The notes: generated by a model from the letters alone, not told the origin. Positions 11,745 through 24,198 are shown, counted from the first letter of the stretch. The stretch is 64,000 nucleotides of DNA from Copromyces sp. CBS 386.78 (GCA_030685235.1 MU839081.1:682001-746000); one strand, 5' to 3'. Made by a program: numbers and translations.

Positions 11745-12976
11745 GCTGGGCAATTAATGTGAATATGCTACTGTTGGTCGGTGCCGGGGATTAGTAGCTG
11801 GCGATGTAGGGGTCGGTCGGGAAGGCGCCTCTGGTGGTGATGGTGGTTGGACTTGGTGGATGACGGGATCTGGGCTGGCCGCTTCGGATTTTTTCTTCGA
11901 TGCAGGTGCCGCGGGCGGAACAACGTGCTGGCTACCTTATGCGGTCGTCAGGATTATTGTGAGAATTTGTGCGCAGCGCGCAGATTGTGGTGGGGTTCAG
12001 TGAGAACGGCCAGAGGACCAGGGAAGACCGCGAAAGAAATGCCCCACTCTAAGAGGCAATACTGCAGCGTTATTGGTTACCCTACCAGATCCCCTCTCTA
12101 TGGAATCGCTAAAATGGGACTTTTATGCCAGTGAATGCAATGATGTGGTGGATAGTTTAAAGGTTCAAGGAGCCTCAGATATCATGGATATCGTATAGTT
12201 CCAGTGGACTCAACCTGGGAAAGTTGAGCTTCTGAATATTGTCAGTGGGCTTCCTCAACTTTGACTTTTCCCTTCTTTCACAAGATGATGGCGGCAGGCA
12301 GTCACGCTAAGTATTGTTCGTTTTGTGCACGGAACAAATATCGACCAAAGCAGCGTCTGTCCGCTTTCAGCAAACTCACAAGTTTCAAGTTGCCATCACC
12401 TTCAAGTCAAGTCAGGTTGCATGTGGTTCGTTGAACGGGCAGGCAGATCCATTTAGCTTTCCAGTTGAGCCTCGTGGCCACTCCCGCCCGTGCCTGCCAG
12501 AAACTGAACACTCGACGGCAAGTCCCCTGGGCTCCTTCTCCAAAGTGCTGTGCTGTCCACCGCTGTCCAGCCCAAAGCTCCCCTCCCCCCTTTCTTCCTT
12601 TCCCCACGCCAGACGTCCAAGTGGGGTCCCCTCCTTCCCACCTCCGGGCCTCAGTGGACATTTGTCTGTCAAAGGAGGGGCAAACGGCCTGGCATTCGAG
12701 TGACAAGCATTTTATGCCACCTGTCGTGGGCGGTGAAGGTAAAGGAGGACAGGAGCTCTGGAATTTTGCCGTGGCCTGCCGTCCAAAAAGTGCCTGGAAT
12801 TCAGAAGAGCATCATCCCGCTGGCAGAACTGGCTGTAGAAAGGAGTTCACGTTCAGGGTATCCATACGTCCACCCAAAATATACCACCAAGCTTGCTTCT
12901 TCTCTCCCAACCTCAACCCCCCCGTGCACCCCGTAAACCCGACCTTTTTCTCTAATATCTAAGCTTCTTCAACATC
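11745..12976. promoter_or_regulatory. Divergent intergenic region between eIF3b and cct2
   Basis: This 1.23-kb gap separates two housekeeping genes transcribed away from each other, so it must hold both promoters. Pyrimidine-rich stretches lie just upstream of cct2 (about 12525-12620 and 12890-12975). No TATA box stands out. Overlapping frames in 12314-12962 have no recognisable domain and are read as leader sequence. Confidence 0.5.
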
Positions 12977-14780
12977 ATGGCAAGTTGATTCGTACACCAC
13001 CTTGGGAACCTTTCCAAGCTCACCGTAACTAACCAAACGCCTAACCATCTCCAGGCCTCGTTTAGCCCCACCCAGATCTTCGAGGAGGGCACTACAGAGG
13101 AGAAGGGAGAGAATGCCCGTCTCAGTGCCTTCGTTGGCGCCATTGCTGTTGGTGACCTCGTCAAGAGCACTCTTGGTCCTAAGGGCATGGACAAGATCCT
13201 TCAGTCTGCGTATGCTTGTTCTCCAACCTCCCTGTCTACATGCTTGACGCGCCGCTGTCATGTGCTGACCGCATCACCACAACTTCTAGCTCGACCGGTG
13301 AGATTCTAGTAACGAACGACGGTGCTACTATCCTCAAGTCTATTGCTCTCGACAACGCCGCCGCCAAGGTCCTCGTAAACATCTCCAAGGTCCAGGATGA
13401 CGAAGTCGGTGATGGCACCACCTCTGTTGCCGTCCTTGCCGCCGAGCTCTTGCGCGAGGCCGAGAAGCTTGTTGACAAGAAGATCCACCCCCAGACTATC
13501 ATCGAGGGTTACCGGATAGCTTCCCAGGCTGCGCTCAAGGCCCTTGAGGCTTCTGCCGTTGACCACAGCAGCAACGCCGAGGTGTTCAGGAAAGACCTTG
13601 TCGCCATCGCGCGCACAACACTCAGCTCCAAGATTCTTGCGCAGGACAGAGACCACTTCGCCGAGCTCGCGACCGAGGCCATTTTGCGCCTGAAGGGTTC
13701 CGCCGACCTCAGCCACATTCAGATCATCAAGAAGTCCGGCGGCAAGCTCAGCGAATCATACCTCGACGATGGCTTCATCCTCGACAAGAAGATCGGTGTC
13801 AACCAGCCCAAGCGCCTCGAGAAGGCCAAGATCCTCGTCGCCAACACATCGATGGATACCGACAAGGTCAAGATCTTTGGTGCGCGCGTCAAGGTCAGCT
13901 CAACCAGCAAGCTCGCTGAGCTCGAGAAGGCGGAGAAGGATAAGATGAAGGCCAAGGTGGAGAAGATCAAGGCGCATGGCATCAACTGCTTTATCAACAG
14001 GCAGCTGATTTACAACTGGCCCGAGCAACTGTTCACCGATGCCGGCATCATGTCGATCGAGCACGCTGATTTCGACGGCATTGAGCGTCTTGCCCTCGTC
14101 ACCGGCGGTGAGATCGCTTCTACCTTCGACCACCCTGAGCAAGTCAAGCTTGGATACTGCGACGTCATCGAGGAGGTTATTATTGGCGAGGATACCCTTA
14201 TCAGATTCTCCGGCACCGCTGCCGGCCAGGCCTGCACCGTCGTTCTCCGCGGTGCTACCGATCAGTTGCTCGACGAAGCCGAGAGGTCTCTGCACGACGC
14301 TCTCGCCGTGCTTTCACAGACCGTTAAGGAGCCCAGGACAACATTGGGTGGTGGATGCGCTGAGATGGTTATGGCCAAGGCTGTTGAGGGTGCTGCTACT
14401 CGGGTTGAGGGCAAGAAGCAGACCGCTGTGTCTGCTTTCGCCACTGCCCTCAGGCAACTGCCTACCATCCTGGCGGACAACGCTGGTCTCGACTCTGGCG
14501 ACCTTGTTGCCCGTTTGCGCAAGGCTATCTACGACGGTCTGAACACCTATGGTTTGGATCTCATGACACCAGGAGGTGGCATTGCCGATATGAGGGACCT
14601 GGGTGTTATTGAGAGTTACAAGCTTAAGAAGGCTGTCGTTTCTTCAGCCAGTGAAGCCGCTGAGGTATGTTTTCCCCATTTGATCGATATAACCACAACA
14701 ATGCTAACTGTTGCGAATAGCTGCTTCTCCGTGTGGACGACATAATAAGAGCGGCCCCCAGGAGGCGCGAGAGGCACTAA
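12977..14780 (+). CDS. cct2: T-complex protein 1 subunit beta (CCT2), cytosolic chaperonin
   Basis: The gene has four exons (12977-12979, 13055-13209, 13290-14664, 14721-14780) encoding 530 aa. It is a group II chaperonin subunit of the TRiC/CCT ring that folds actin, tubulin and other proteins with ATP. The N-terminal part reads [34 protein letters not shown] follows shortly after, and the nucleotide-binding GDGTT motif is at residues 93-97. The apical and C-terminal equatorial parts ([19 protein letters not shown]) follow the beta subunit throughout. Intron 1 begins immediately after the ATG and has a GC donor (GCAAGT) with a CTAAC branch site and CAG acceptor. Reading through it meets TGA two codons later, and the GT at 12984 gives the wrong frame. 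Introns 2 and 3 are ordinary (GTATGC and GTATGT donors). Length matches the yeast protein closely. Confidence 0.95.
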
Positions 14781-16262
14781 ACTCGTGCAATTTGATGCGC
14801 GAGGGGAGTTGTTGGAGAGCAGACTATGTAAATGACCTTGAGCATAGCAGAGCTGAATGCTTGATGGTGTGTGGTCTCGCCGTCCCAATACCAGCCCGAC
14901 ATTGGTTTCTTGTTGATGTTAGACCACGATATCATGCCGTGCGCCAAATGATGCCACCATTGATATATCAAAGACCTATAACTAATAATCACGCCATCTC
15001 ACGTTCACCCTCTCGTGCTTATTGTTGGTAAAGACATACGGTTTCATGGTGTCGAGATGTAGAACGGAAGACGAGTGGCATTCCAGATAAGTTCAGCATC
15101 CCGCTCAGCTGGAACATTTTCCATGTGCTACTTGAGGACTTTTAGCCAGTCTTTTCTCGCTTGATGCGGCACGAGCCTCATGTCCTACTTGCTACGCGAA
15201 TGGCCGCAAATAGCCATCGCCTCGGGACCGAACTTGATCGCCAATGAGATGTTAAACAGCCTGAGAGAAGAAAAAGAAAGAAGCCTTCTCTTGGTATTCG
15301 AAGAAACTGTTACCGTTTTCCCCACCCGAAATCCCGGATAGGTATCAATCCAGCTGAAAGTATTACCCGTACATCACCGAATCCGCCCGCTCGTTCAGCA
15401 TCTGTCATCCCGTTCCTTCCTCGCAAAACTCTAATAATACTCGGATGTATTTTGTGGTGTGATTTTGCACAACCTTTACATGTTTCACATACAGCTTTCC
15501 CGATTTCGAGGGCATTTCACTGCCCAATTCATTATGTGGCCCGTATGCACCCAGATGGCACAAGCAAGCCAGACAGTCTTTTGATGGACATTCAAAATCA
15601 TCTTACGCGGCCTCATAAATTTCACTAGCCGTGTTTCCGAGCTATGGAATACAATCACGGATTACCCCACGGCACAAGCAAAGGCGAGGCGTCGGTGAAG
15701 AACAATTGGCAGCCCTCTTCGTGACTGTCGTTCGGCAGAGCAAAATGTGCCTCCCGTTCGGTGACGAAATCTCGCTGAAGCTCCGGCTGAGCCTCATCCA
15801 TGCCGGTCCCCGGAACCGCCCCGTCGTCCGATTCGGTCTTCAACATCCCGATGTCCCCTTCTCCGCCAAACCCCAAGGTTTCGAACTTTCCCAAAATACC
15901 CAAGCAACCAAGCAAACTCGCAGTACCGGTAGCATTGGCTGTCTGAGACACTTGCAAGTTGTTTCCTTGGTCCGGGACTCCGGTCACCGGTGACAATTGT
16001 TACGGTTTGTCCGACGTCCGACGAACCGTGGACAACTTTCAGCACCCAACTTGCAACGGGAAGGAACTCCAGTCATTGGCGATGGCCCCGGGGTGAAGCA
16101 GGTATATAAAAGCCCACGAGGTTCCCTACTCATGGAGCTTAGGAGATACCATCCCGAACACCAGTCTTACAGACAGCAATCATCCCACACCTAAAGCCAT
16201 CAGTTCCAAGCCAACAGTCCCAAGCTCCAACTCCTCCAAATCACCCACTCAACCACTTCAAC
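14781..16262. other. Intergenic region downstream of cct2
   Basis: The 1.48-kb gap holds the cct2 3' flank and the promoter of the small gene at 16263. Opposed frames of ~115 aa at 15631-15996 occur on both strands with no domain and are probably chance. A TATA-like site lies near 16103. Confidence 0.5.
16103..16111 (+). promoter_or_regulatory. TATA-like box of the small gene at 16263
   Basis: The sequence GGTATATAAAAGCCC lies about 155 bp upstream of the ATG at 16263. The region after it is a pyrimidine- and CA-rich leader without upstream ATGs close to the start codon. The motif and spacing suit a TATA box with a leader of about 120 nt. Confidence 0.45.
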
Positions 16263-16865
16263 ATGTCGGCCACCGCAATCCCCGTCGCTTCCTTCGGCAA
16301 CAACCCCAAGGTCGCCCAAGCCATCCGCGAGACGCTCCTTCCGGAGTATGACGGTTCGTCCCTCATCCCCCCACCCCCCTCGTCCACCCTACCCTTTCCA
16401 CCACGCCCACACCATCCACGCTGTCCTCCATCCGTCATCACTACCTCATCCTCTACTTCCACCTCCCCCTGTATTTACTCACTCAATCACCCACTCACCC
16501 GCCCAAACCCAACCTACTAACTCACCAAAACAGTCGTCCACACAACCCTCACCCTCTCCACCTCCCTCGCCGAACTCCCCTCTCTCTGCAACGGCACCTT
16601 CAACCAAACCCCCTCGTCAAACCTAGGCTCCAATGCCAGCGCCTCATCGCCCGCCGACCTCAAGGTGCCCAAGGCCGTCATCTTTGGCGGCGGCGTTTCC
16701 CCTTCGGACGCGGAGCAGGTGAAGGAGGCGGTGCTGAAGAAGAATTCGGAGATCAAGTTCGTCCGCCTTACCCGGGAGGATATGGTCGCTGCGGGAGCGG
16801 AGGGGCCGGATCCGGAGGTTATTGGACGGTTGTTGAAGGCGAGGTTGGTGGAGGTTTTGGCTTAG
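16263..16865 (+). CDS. Small conserved-looking protein of unknown function
   Basis: Two exons (16263-16353 and 16534-16865) give 140 aa. The 180-bp intron has donor GTTCGT, a CTAAC branch motif near 16516 and acceptor CAG, and it joins LLPEYD to VVHTTLTL. Other donors nearby lead to early stops. The protein starts MSATAIPVASFGNNPKVAQA, has a middle segment rich in Ser and Asn, then VPKAVIFGGGVSPSDAEQV and a charged helical end finishing LLKARLVEVLA. There is no signal peptide or membrane segment. The alternating hydrophobic strands and helices suggest a small alpha/beta fold, but I do not recognise the family. Codon use matches the neighbouring genes, which supports a real gene. Confidence 0.7.
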
Positions 16866-19020
16866 GTTTAAGTTAGGTTGGGGTTGAGAAGGGGGGTTTG
16901 GACTGAGGCTGAGATTGGGAAGGCGGTTGTTTACGTGGTTTGATGCGAAGGGTTGGGCACTTAGCTGGCTGAGATGACTAGATTCTGTTGGGTTGGAGTC
17001 GTGATGCGTGGCCGAGCGGGGTGGAAGAAGGTTTCCTATTAGAGGGTTGAACGAAGTTTGTTCCTATGGTTGGTAGAGACGGGATTATAGAACACTCCTT
17101 TTGTGGTGAGAGTGTATCATGAACGTAGTTGTGGCATCTTGCCCATTGAAACGGTACTTTGTTTTTGCAGTTTGGCTGACGGACGCGTGGATAGATCACT
17201 GTATCATCTTGACTCACGAGTTGCGAAGAGTTATAAGAGAGCTTTCTCCTGTTCCAACAGAAGACTATATTTGTTGAAACACCCTCAAGCTCGCTGAAAA
17301 TATTGGAGTTCCAGATCAACAACACCTATCATTGCATCTGATTGTGTATTTGCGAGTGTAGCGAAGACTGTTAGTAAGTCCAGATGGAGACTTTCAGCCC
17401 GGAGACCCTCAAGTCATGTCGACTGGTCTGTTTTGTAATTCTGAATGTCGAAAGGTGAAAGAATATGGCGTAGCGGATACGTCCTGTTCGGTTCTTGCTA
17501 AACACTTTGCGGCATGCCAACTGGGGTGATGCGCATTGTTGAGGACCAACCGACCAAAATAGGTGAGTGGCATCGGGATTTATCCCAAGCGAGTGGATGG
17601 GTTGTCAGGAAACAGCCATGGATGATTGCATCAGAGAGGGGTTTTCATTGCATCTCCGTCCCTAAAAAATATAATCGTTGTAGTGTACACAGGGACCACG
17701 TCTTGTGCTTCAGAATAAGTCGTGCCCAAACGTCTTGGAGTTAGTAAGTGTAGTTCTGCTTCGGTCAAGGGTCCTCCGGCATTGACACTGGCATCTGCAT
17801 CACGTGGCTGCCGCATTCCGGCAACCGGCCACCGGCGTAGATGTTTGTCGGAAGCGCGCAATTCGGCACACTGATTGGCTGGAAATCGGGATCGCCGCTT
17901 CTCTGAACACCACCCCACTTTCCTTCCATCTCAGACGAGCCGGGACGGCAGACGGGACCGAAGGTGGGGCCCATGGGCGTAAACGGGACCAATCACAGGC
18001 TCAAACCAGCCACAAAGAAGCCTCACTTCTTCCGGTTTTGGCGGACGGTTGGCGGACCGTGAACCACCAACACCGTGACCGACTGAGACTCCCGGACGCC
18101 GCAAGACATTGACTGCAACTGAAGACCGCGGACCGTGAATCGCATCTCTAGAACTCCACTCTACCTAGGACATCAGGTACCTGAGGTCATCTTGCGCTTG
18201 GGCTGGCCATCTGCATCAGAAACCGCTGAATTTGCCCGGGCAATCACTGCTTGCCGTGCCCACGCCTACACGTCTTTACGGCTCAACACTCGCTCTCCAC
18301 CGTACGCGATCGCATCACACAACCGCATCGCATCGCAACAGGGCGCCCGGCATACCCGACACAGTACCTACACAATTCAGCCGGCAGGACGTGGTCTTTT
18401 TTTTTCTTCTTCTTTTTTTCTGTCTTCTCCAACATTCAAGGTTGTTCAGGACTACTCGATCAGATCATCCATCACTGATCGGTCAACCATCCTTTCCCTT
18501 TCGCGACCATCTCGTAGCGCATCGTCATCTTCACCGGCTTTTGCTCCAAGCGCCCCTACTTAAGCGACAAACCTACCTGCAATTTTGCACCTTTTGTCTG
18601 GTATCTTGAGCTCCCAATTCCTCAAGTTGTTGCTGCTTGCGAGCATTTCCACCTCAACTCGGCCCATACGCATCCTGTCTTTCAAGTTCCAATTCTGGAC
18701 AGCAAAGATCGGCCATTCAGTTGTCGCCCTGAACAAAGTGCAGCTGTCGCGCCCGCAAAGTCCCTGGCTTTGTTCAACCTGTCCGCGCTCGGCCATCTGT
18801 TTACCCCAGCTGTGTTTACTTGCAACCCTCCGGATATCATCCCAACCTGGAACTTCTCGTCAGGGCGGAGGCTACCATTCCATCCCACCCGCTGAAGCTA
18901 TCGGCCCTTACATCATCTGCCAGGCCAGCTTCGAGCACATCCCGAACTCCCCCAGGACACCACAACCTATCATTCCAATCTCACCCGCCAGTGGGTGTAC
19001 CATCGTTCTACACCGGCAAC
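16866..19020. other. Intergenic region upstream of the DEK_C/SWIB gene
   Basis: This 2.15-kb gap has no recognisable coding region. The last ~700 bp before 19021 is rich in C and T (for example the T/C tract at 18400-18425), typical of fungal promoters and leaders. Overlapping frames between 18135 and 19092 are read as chance frames in this leader. Confidence 0.5.
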
Positions 19021-20063
19021 ATGTCCGCGCAATGTAGGAATATTGCCCAAGCTTTCTCCCCTTCCGAATGGAGCTATGCTAACTCGGTCTAGTTACTCCC
19101 GAGGAGGAGGCGACATACGCCCGCGTCATCGACGAGATCCTAGAGACCGCAGACCTTGACACTATTTCTCGCAAGGCCATTCGGCAGAAGATGGAAGCGG
19201 CCATCAACAAGGATCTAAGTGACCAAAAAGTCTGTTTTCCGACCCGTTCCCTCTGCGTACGGGCATGCTGCTTCTACTTGAAACCTCAATGCTTCCCCAT
19301 CATCTTCTCCGGTTTCGGCCGTTTGATCAACTGCTGACAGTTCCTTGTTTCGTATAGCACGCCATCAAAGGCCTGATCGAAGCCCGGTTCGACGCCGCTC
19401 AAGCACGGAAGGCTGCCCAAGAACCAACCCCCGAGGAGGCGACTCCCGAGCCGACTCCCGAGGCCGAAGAAGACGATGCTGCTACCGACGGCGAGATCGA
19501 AGTCAGGCCCAAAAAGCAACAAAAGCGCGAGAGCTCAGAGGACGCCGACGCACGCCTGGCCGCCGAACTTCAAGCGCAGGAGAACAAGCTCTCTCGCGGA
19601 CCACGGACACGGGGTGGCGGCGCCGCAAAGGTGACCAAAAAGGCTAAACCCAAGGCCAAGACACCAAAGAAGAAGAGCGCGACCCGCGTGAAGTCGGACG
19701 ACGACAGTGATATGGAGCCCGAAGCGGTGGAAGGGACCAAGAAGCGCAAGGCCGGTGGGGGTTTCCAGAAGCCCTTCAACCTAAGTTACCCTCTCCAGGA
19801 GGTTTGTGGAGAAGCTCAGGTTTGTGGTCATCACCCATTAGGCTGTGAATGGAAAGCTAACTTGATCACAGCTCTCCCGCCCACAAGTCGTCAAGAAGCT
19901 CTGGGAACACATCAAAGCCAACGAGCTTCAGGACCCCAGTGACAAGAGACAGATCCTGTGCGACGACAAACTTCAAGCCGTGTTTAAGCAGAGTTCTATC
20001 AATATGTTCCAGATGAACAAACTGCTCGGCAACCAGCTTTATCCGATCGAAGCGGAAGAGTAA
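19021..20063 (+). CDS. DEK_C and SWIB/MDM2 domain protein (Uaf30/Tri1-like)
   Basis: Four exons (19021-19033, 19093-19229, 19358-19819, 19872-20063) encode 267 aa. Exon 1 is only 13 nt (M-S-A-Q plus one base), and its splice creates FTPEEEATYARVIDEIL. Residues about 5-60 form a DEK C-terminal-type helical domain ending in HAIKGLIEARFD. The linker (about 65-175) is charged, with acidic runs and lysine-rich stretches (KKAKPKAKTPKKKS) that look like nuclear localisation or DNA-binding tails. The SWIB/MDM2 domain follows, from about 185 to the end, with LSRPQVVKKLWEHIKANELQ and NMFQMNKLLGNQLYPIE. Yeast proteins with this layout are Uaf30, an RNA polymerase I upstream activating factor subunit, and Tri1. 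Which of the two this corresponds to cannot be settled here. Intron donors are GTAGGA, GTCTGT and GTTTGT. Confidence 0.9.
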
Positions 20064-21615
20064 GATGTCTGATCTGAGATGGACGGTTCCCGTGGGTATT
20101 GGGTCATTGGGGCTAGCTAGGTAGCAGGCTGGGTGTGCATGGCGTCATTGGAAAATCTCTGGGGCTTCGGAACTACTAGTATACCAAAGTATGTCTTCGT
20201 TTTCATGGGTTGAGAGTTCGGAGGAGGTCTGGATGTGAAAGGGGCAGCGCATTTTCTCGGGTTTCACTGTTTGCTGGGTTTGTCTTTGGGTCTTCCTCAG
20301 GGGCGCAAGGGGGGGTTATCTCTTACCCCAGTCATACCATTTTGGAGGAAGATGCAGGCTATCAGAAGGATGGCAGGGTTAGGAATAGGAAGCGCAGTGA
20401 TGGGGTTGGAGTTATGCTTGTCACCGGCGGTCGACGGTCGAGTTGTCTGGTCATATGGTGGTTAACCTTCTTGCGGGTCTCTGGAGAATATGGAGGTTCA
20501 CATCCTCATCAACTCATCTCTTACCATTTCATTAGCGGTGTTCAGTATCATGACGACCTAGGTTACGGGAGAGCAGGCATGGCGAGACATCAGCGACATT
20601 TCTCCTTTATACCCGGATTTGAGAAATACAGCAATCCTTCTCACGTGCGCTTCTTAAATCCTCATAAGGCTGACCCATTTAAAGGGGTGTGCTCAACAAG
20701 GTAGGTTTATTATGTAATTGCTCTTATACGAATGTTGCCAGGGTCAATCACACCCGAAAGAAGACTTGCCGTATCCAAAGCCAATTGTCAGCACCGCCTA
20801 GAACTAAATCTTTAGGATGTTTTTCAGGATGAATCAATCTCCGTACGCAGATGATTGCAAATTCGGGGAGTGACTCCTCAGCTCGACGCTCCCGTTACCG
20901 AGTACCTACTTACCTAGTCCCGATAAAATCGGCCAATGCGATTGAAGCTGAGCCACTCCGTTATGGACCTGAAGATCACTCCAAACAGAAATTCTACGCT
21001 AAACTACCCCTGCCCAGCCACTGTTCTGTTTGGTTCAATTTTTGGTATCCGGTACGAACCGAGCATCGTGGAGGCAACGCGACGGGAGGACATGGATGCT
21101 GGGTTTTGGGGGTACCGTGTACCTGGTGATGACGAGTCGCACACCCGACTCTTCGGGATTTTTGGACGAGGTTTTGTGTTTTGGGGCGGCACTTGGAGGG
21201 GGAGACGCCACAAAAAATTGCGAGCCACGGCGCGGGCGGTTGCTGCTACAGGTAATCGGGCGAATAAATGCTAGAAGCTCCCGGACCCCACCATCAACGT
21301 CAACACCCCCAATTCAATTGTTCCGTCTGCCCTCTCTCTCTCTCACTCTCTCTCCCGTCTCTCTGCAACCGACTCCAGTTGGCCCTACTGTCTCCGAGGC
21401 GTCACATCAATCTTTCTTCAAAAGCGGTATCCTAGGATTTCTTCCATCTCCGCCGTATCTCGCAAACTACTTCCCTCACCAAGACTGTACAGCAACCTAC
21501 CACAGCGCCCTCGTACCGACAAGTCTCCGAGAGCGAGCCATTTCTAGGCACACACAACCACTGCAACAGGGTAGCAGTGACGCTTTCCTTCAGCCGGTCC
21601 AAATCTTTGGATATC
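20064..21615. other. Intergenic region between the SWIB gene and the Hel2-like gene
   Basis: The 1.55-kb gap holds no supported gene. Frames at 20210-20704 and 21030-21713 lack any domain and start at non-ATG codons or run into the Hel2 leader. The last ~300 bp has CT-dinucleotide stretches (about 21331-21360) typical of a promoter or leader. Confidence 0.5.
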
Positions 21616-24198
21616 ATGTCTTCAGCGGAGCAACCTACCCCTCAGGGACCCAGAGGCGACGGCAACCGGGGCAGAGGCCGAGGACGCGGAGCACCTCGAG
21701 GCGGCCACCGTAGTCGGGGTGGTGATGGTGCCGGTCGCGGTGGCGCTGGTGCTGGTGCTGGCCGTGGAAAGGGCAGAAGTGGAGGACAACAGCAGCAGCA
21801 GCAGCAGGGCGCGCCTACGCCCTCGCAGGACAACTCTTCTGGCGACAGCAACCCCGCCCAGTGGAAGACACAACAGCCGGAAGCACAAGACGACGACGCC
21901 GAGGTCTGCTTTATCTGTGCCAATACCATCACACACCACTCTGTTGCGCCTTGTGGCCATTCGACATGCCATATCTGCGCCCTGCGACTAAGGGCACTTT
22001 ATAAGAACAAGGATTGTCCGCATTGCCGAGTGAGTACAGTCATTGAGAAAACTTGAGGTTCCATTTGCTCTGGGTGGTTGCTGACATGGGCAAACGTCTA
22101 GACGGCCGCTCCCTTCGTTATCTTTACCGACGACCAAAACAAAAAATTCGACGAGTATACGAGCAAGGAGATTACAAGTACGGATGACAACATCGGAATC
22201 AAGTACGCGGGCGAGCACATTGTTGGCGATACCGTCCTTCTCCTGCGATATAACTGTCCCGGAGGGGAGTGCGACTTTGCCGGTCTTGGTTGGCCCGATC
22301 TGCATCGCCATGTGCGCGCTGATCACCACAAGAAGCTTTGTGACTTGTGCACAAGGAACAAGAAGGTCTTCACGCACGAGCACGAAATGTTTACCGATAA
22401 GGAGCTACGCGACCATATGAGCCGCGGCGACGACAAGCCCGGTGCCATTGACCAGACCGGTTTCAAGGGACATCCGCTCTGCGGCTTCTGCGGCGAAAGA
22501 TTCTATGATAACGACAAGCTTTACGAGCATTGCCGCAGCAAGCATGAGAGATGCTTCATTTGCGACCGTCGCGACTCCCGGCAACCGCATTACTACCGCA
22601 ACTATGAGGCTCTGGAGGAGCATTTCAAGCAGGATCATTTCATATGCCAGGAACGGGAATGCCTGGAAAAGAAGTTTGTCGTTTTCGACAGCGAGCTGGA
22701 TCTGAAGGCCCACCAGCTTAGCGAGCACGGAAACTCGTTGTCGAAGGACGTTAGGAGAGACGCACGCGTGGTTGACATTTCTGGCTTCGACTTCAGGTCT
22801 TCATACCAGGAGGAGCGTGGCGGCAGCAGCAGTGGCGGCAGAGGCCGCGGGGGAAGAGACGGGCGAGGCGCACGCGGTCGGGATCCCAATGCCGAGGCGT
22901 TGCCCGTCAGTACCGCTCAGCCTTTACGAAGAGACGAGCTTGCCTTCCAGCGGCAGATGGCCATTGCCCAGTCATCATCCGCTGCTCGTCCGAGCGCGGG
23001 TCCTTCTACCGGCACTCGCCCATCCGGTCAGACCTCTGTGGTTCAGTCACGACCAACAAGGCCTCAGCAACAACGGGAGCAGCAGCAGCCTATTATTGAT
23101 GCCATGCAAAACCTCAGTGTCTCTGAGCTCTCGTCTCTTACCCCTGAGCAGCGTGCTAGTCTTACACGGCACGGTGCGGTGATCGAGCGTGCGTCAAACC
23201 TCCTTGGCAACGAAGCCACGAAGATCAACCAGTTCCGTTCTTACATCTCGAACTTTAACCAGGGCTCGATGACTGCGGATCAGCTGATCGATGCTTTCTT
23301 CGCCCTCTTCTCCGAGACTTCGTCCAATGCACTAGGCACTTTGGTACGAGAGGTTTCTGAGCTATTTGATGACAAGAACAAGGGCGCATCTCTCAACAGG
23401 GCATGGCAAAACCACCGTGCCATCAATGAGGACTACCCCAGTCTCCCAGGTCTCGGCGGCATGCACGGAGCCACAACAGCAAGCAGCGGATGGGCCGCCG
23501 CCGCATCGGCGACCCCAATTACTCTTCACTCCAACGGAGGTCTCGCAAACGCACAGTCACGGCATTCCAACCACGTGCTGAAGCTCAAGAACAGCACCAG
23601 GATAGGCGGTGCTAGCGAGCGTGGCCTGGAGCGCACAGTCGCCTCTCTCCAGGCCGGTGGATCAGGTAGCAGCAGCTCGGGCAGACTCGTGCCCGGCACG
23701 AACGCCTACGCCTCCCAGGTTCGTTCCACAGTCAACAACTCCGCAGCGTTCCCTGCGCTCCCAGGAGCCAAGAAGCCCGCCACCACACCGGCTTTGTCCG
23801 GCTTTACTGCGGCCGCCGCCTCTGGATCCTCATCTTCTTCCTCCCGCCCCGCCGCTGTCACCACTGCCCCTCGAAGCAGCGGCAGCACGGCCACCACCAT
23901 CGCCAGGAAGGTCGCCGGCGGAAGCGGCAGTATGCAGAAGGCCGGAGAGGACGCTTTCCCGGCACTTCCCGCGGCGCCTAAGCCTACAACTACCCTCTTC
24001 GGCTACGGCAGAGGTGCGGTGCGAAGAGATTTCGGTCAGTCCAAGGAGACTGGGTTTAGCTGGAACGCTGGCAGCGGAAGCGGTGGTGCGGGGTCTTCTT
24101 CGCAGGCCCAGCAAGCTGGTGGTGATGGTGACGAGGGCGCTGGCAGTGGGAAGGGCAAGAAGAAGCAGAAGAAGCAGGTTTTGGTCCAGTGGGGTTAG
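21616..24198 (+). CDS. hel2: RING/C2H2 E3 ubiquitin ligase, Hel2/ZNF598 family
   Basis: Two exons (21616-22029 and 22102-24198) give 836 aa. The 72-bp intron (donor GTGAGT) falls directly after the RING finger. The first ~80 residues are Arg/Gly-rich with a glutamine run. The RING starts at C98 (CFIC, CGHSTCHIC, CPHCR). Five C2H2-like zinc fingers follow, for example CGFCGERFYDNDKLYEHC and the one ending LKAHQLSEH. An Arg/Gly linker comes next, then a central helical segment at about 470-610, and a low-complexity tail with repeated FPALP motifs that ends in a lysine-rich stretch. Hel2/ZNF598 proteins ubiquitinate 40S proteins on collided ribosomes and start ribosome-associated quality control. 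Domain order matches this family closely. The start is the first ATG in frame. Confidence 0.93.

Noticed and set aside
15631..15996. Opposed 120-aa and 113-aa frames on both strands
   Set aside because: Neither has a domain, a splice pattern or neighbours suggesting a gene; overlapping frames on both strands point to chance.
20210..20704. 164-aa frame downstream of the SWIB gene
   Set aside because: It begins at a non-ATG codon, lies in the likely 3' untranslated region and shows no domain.
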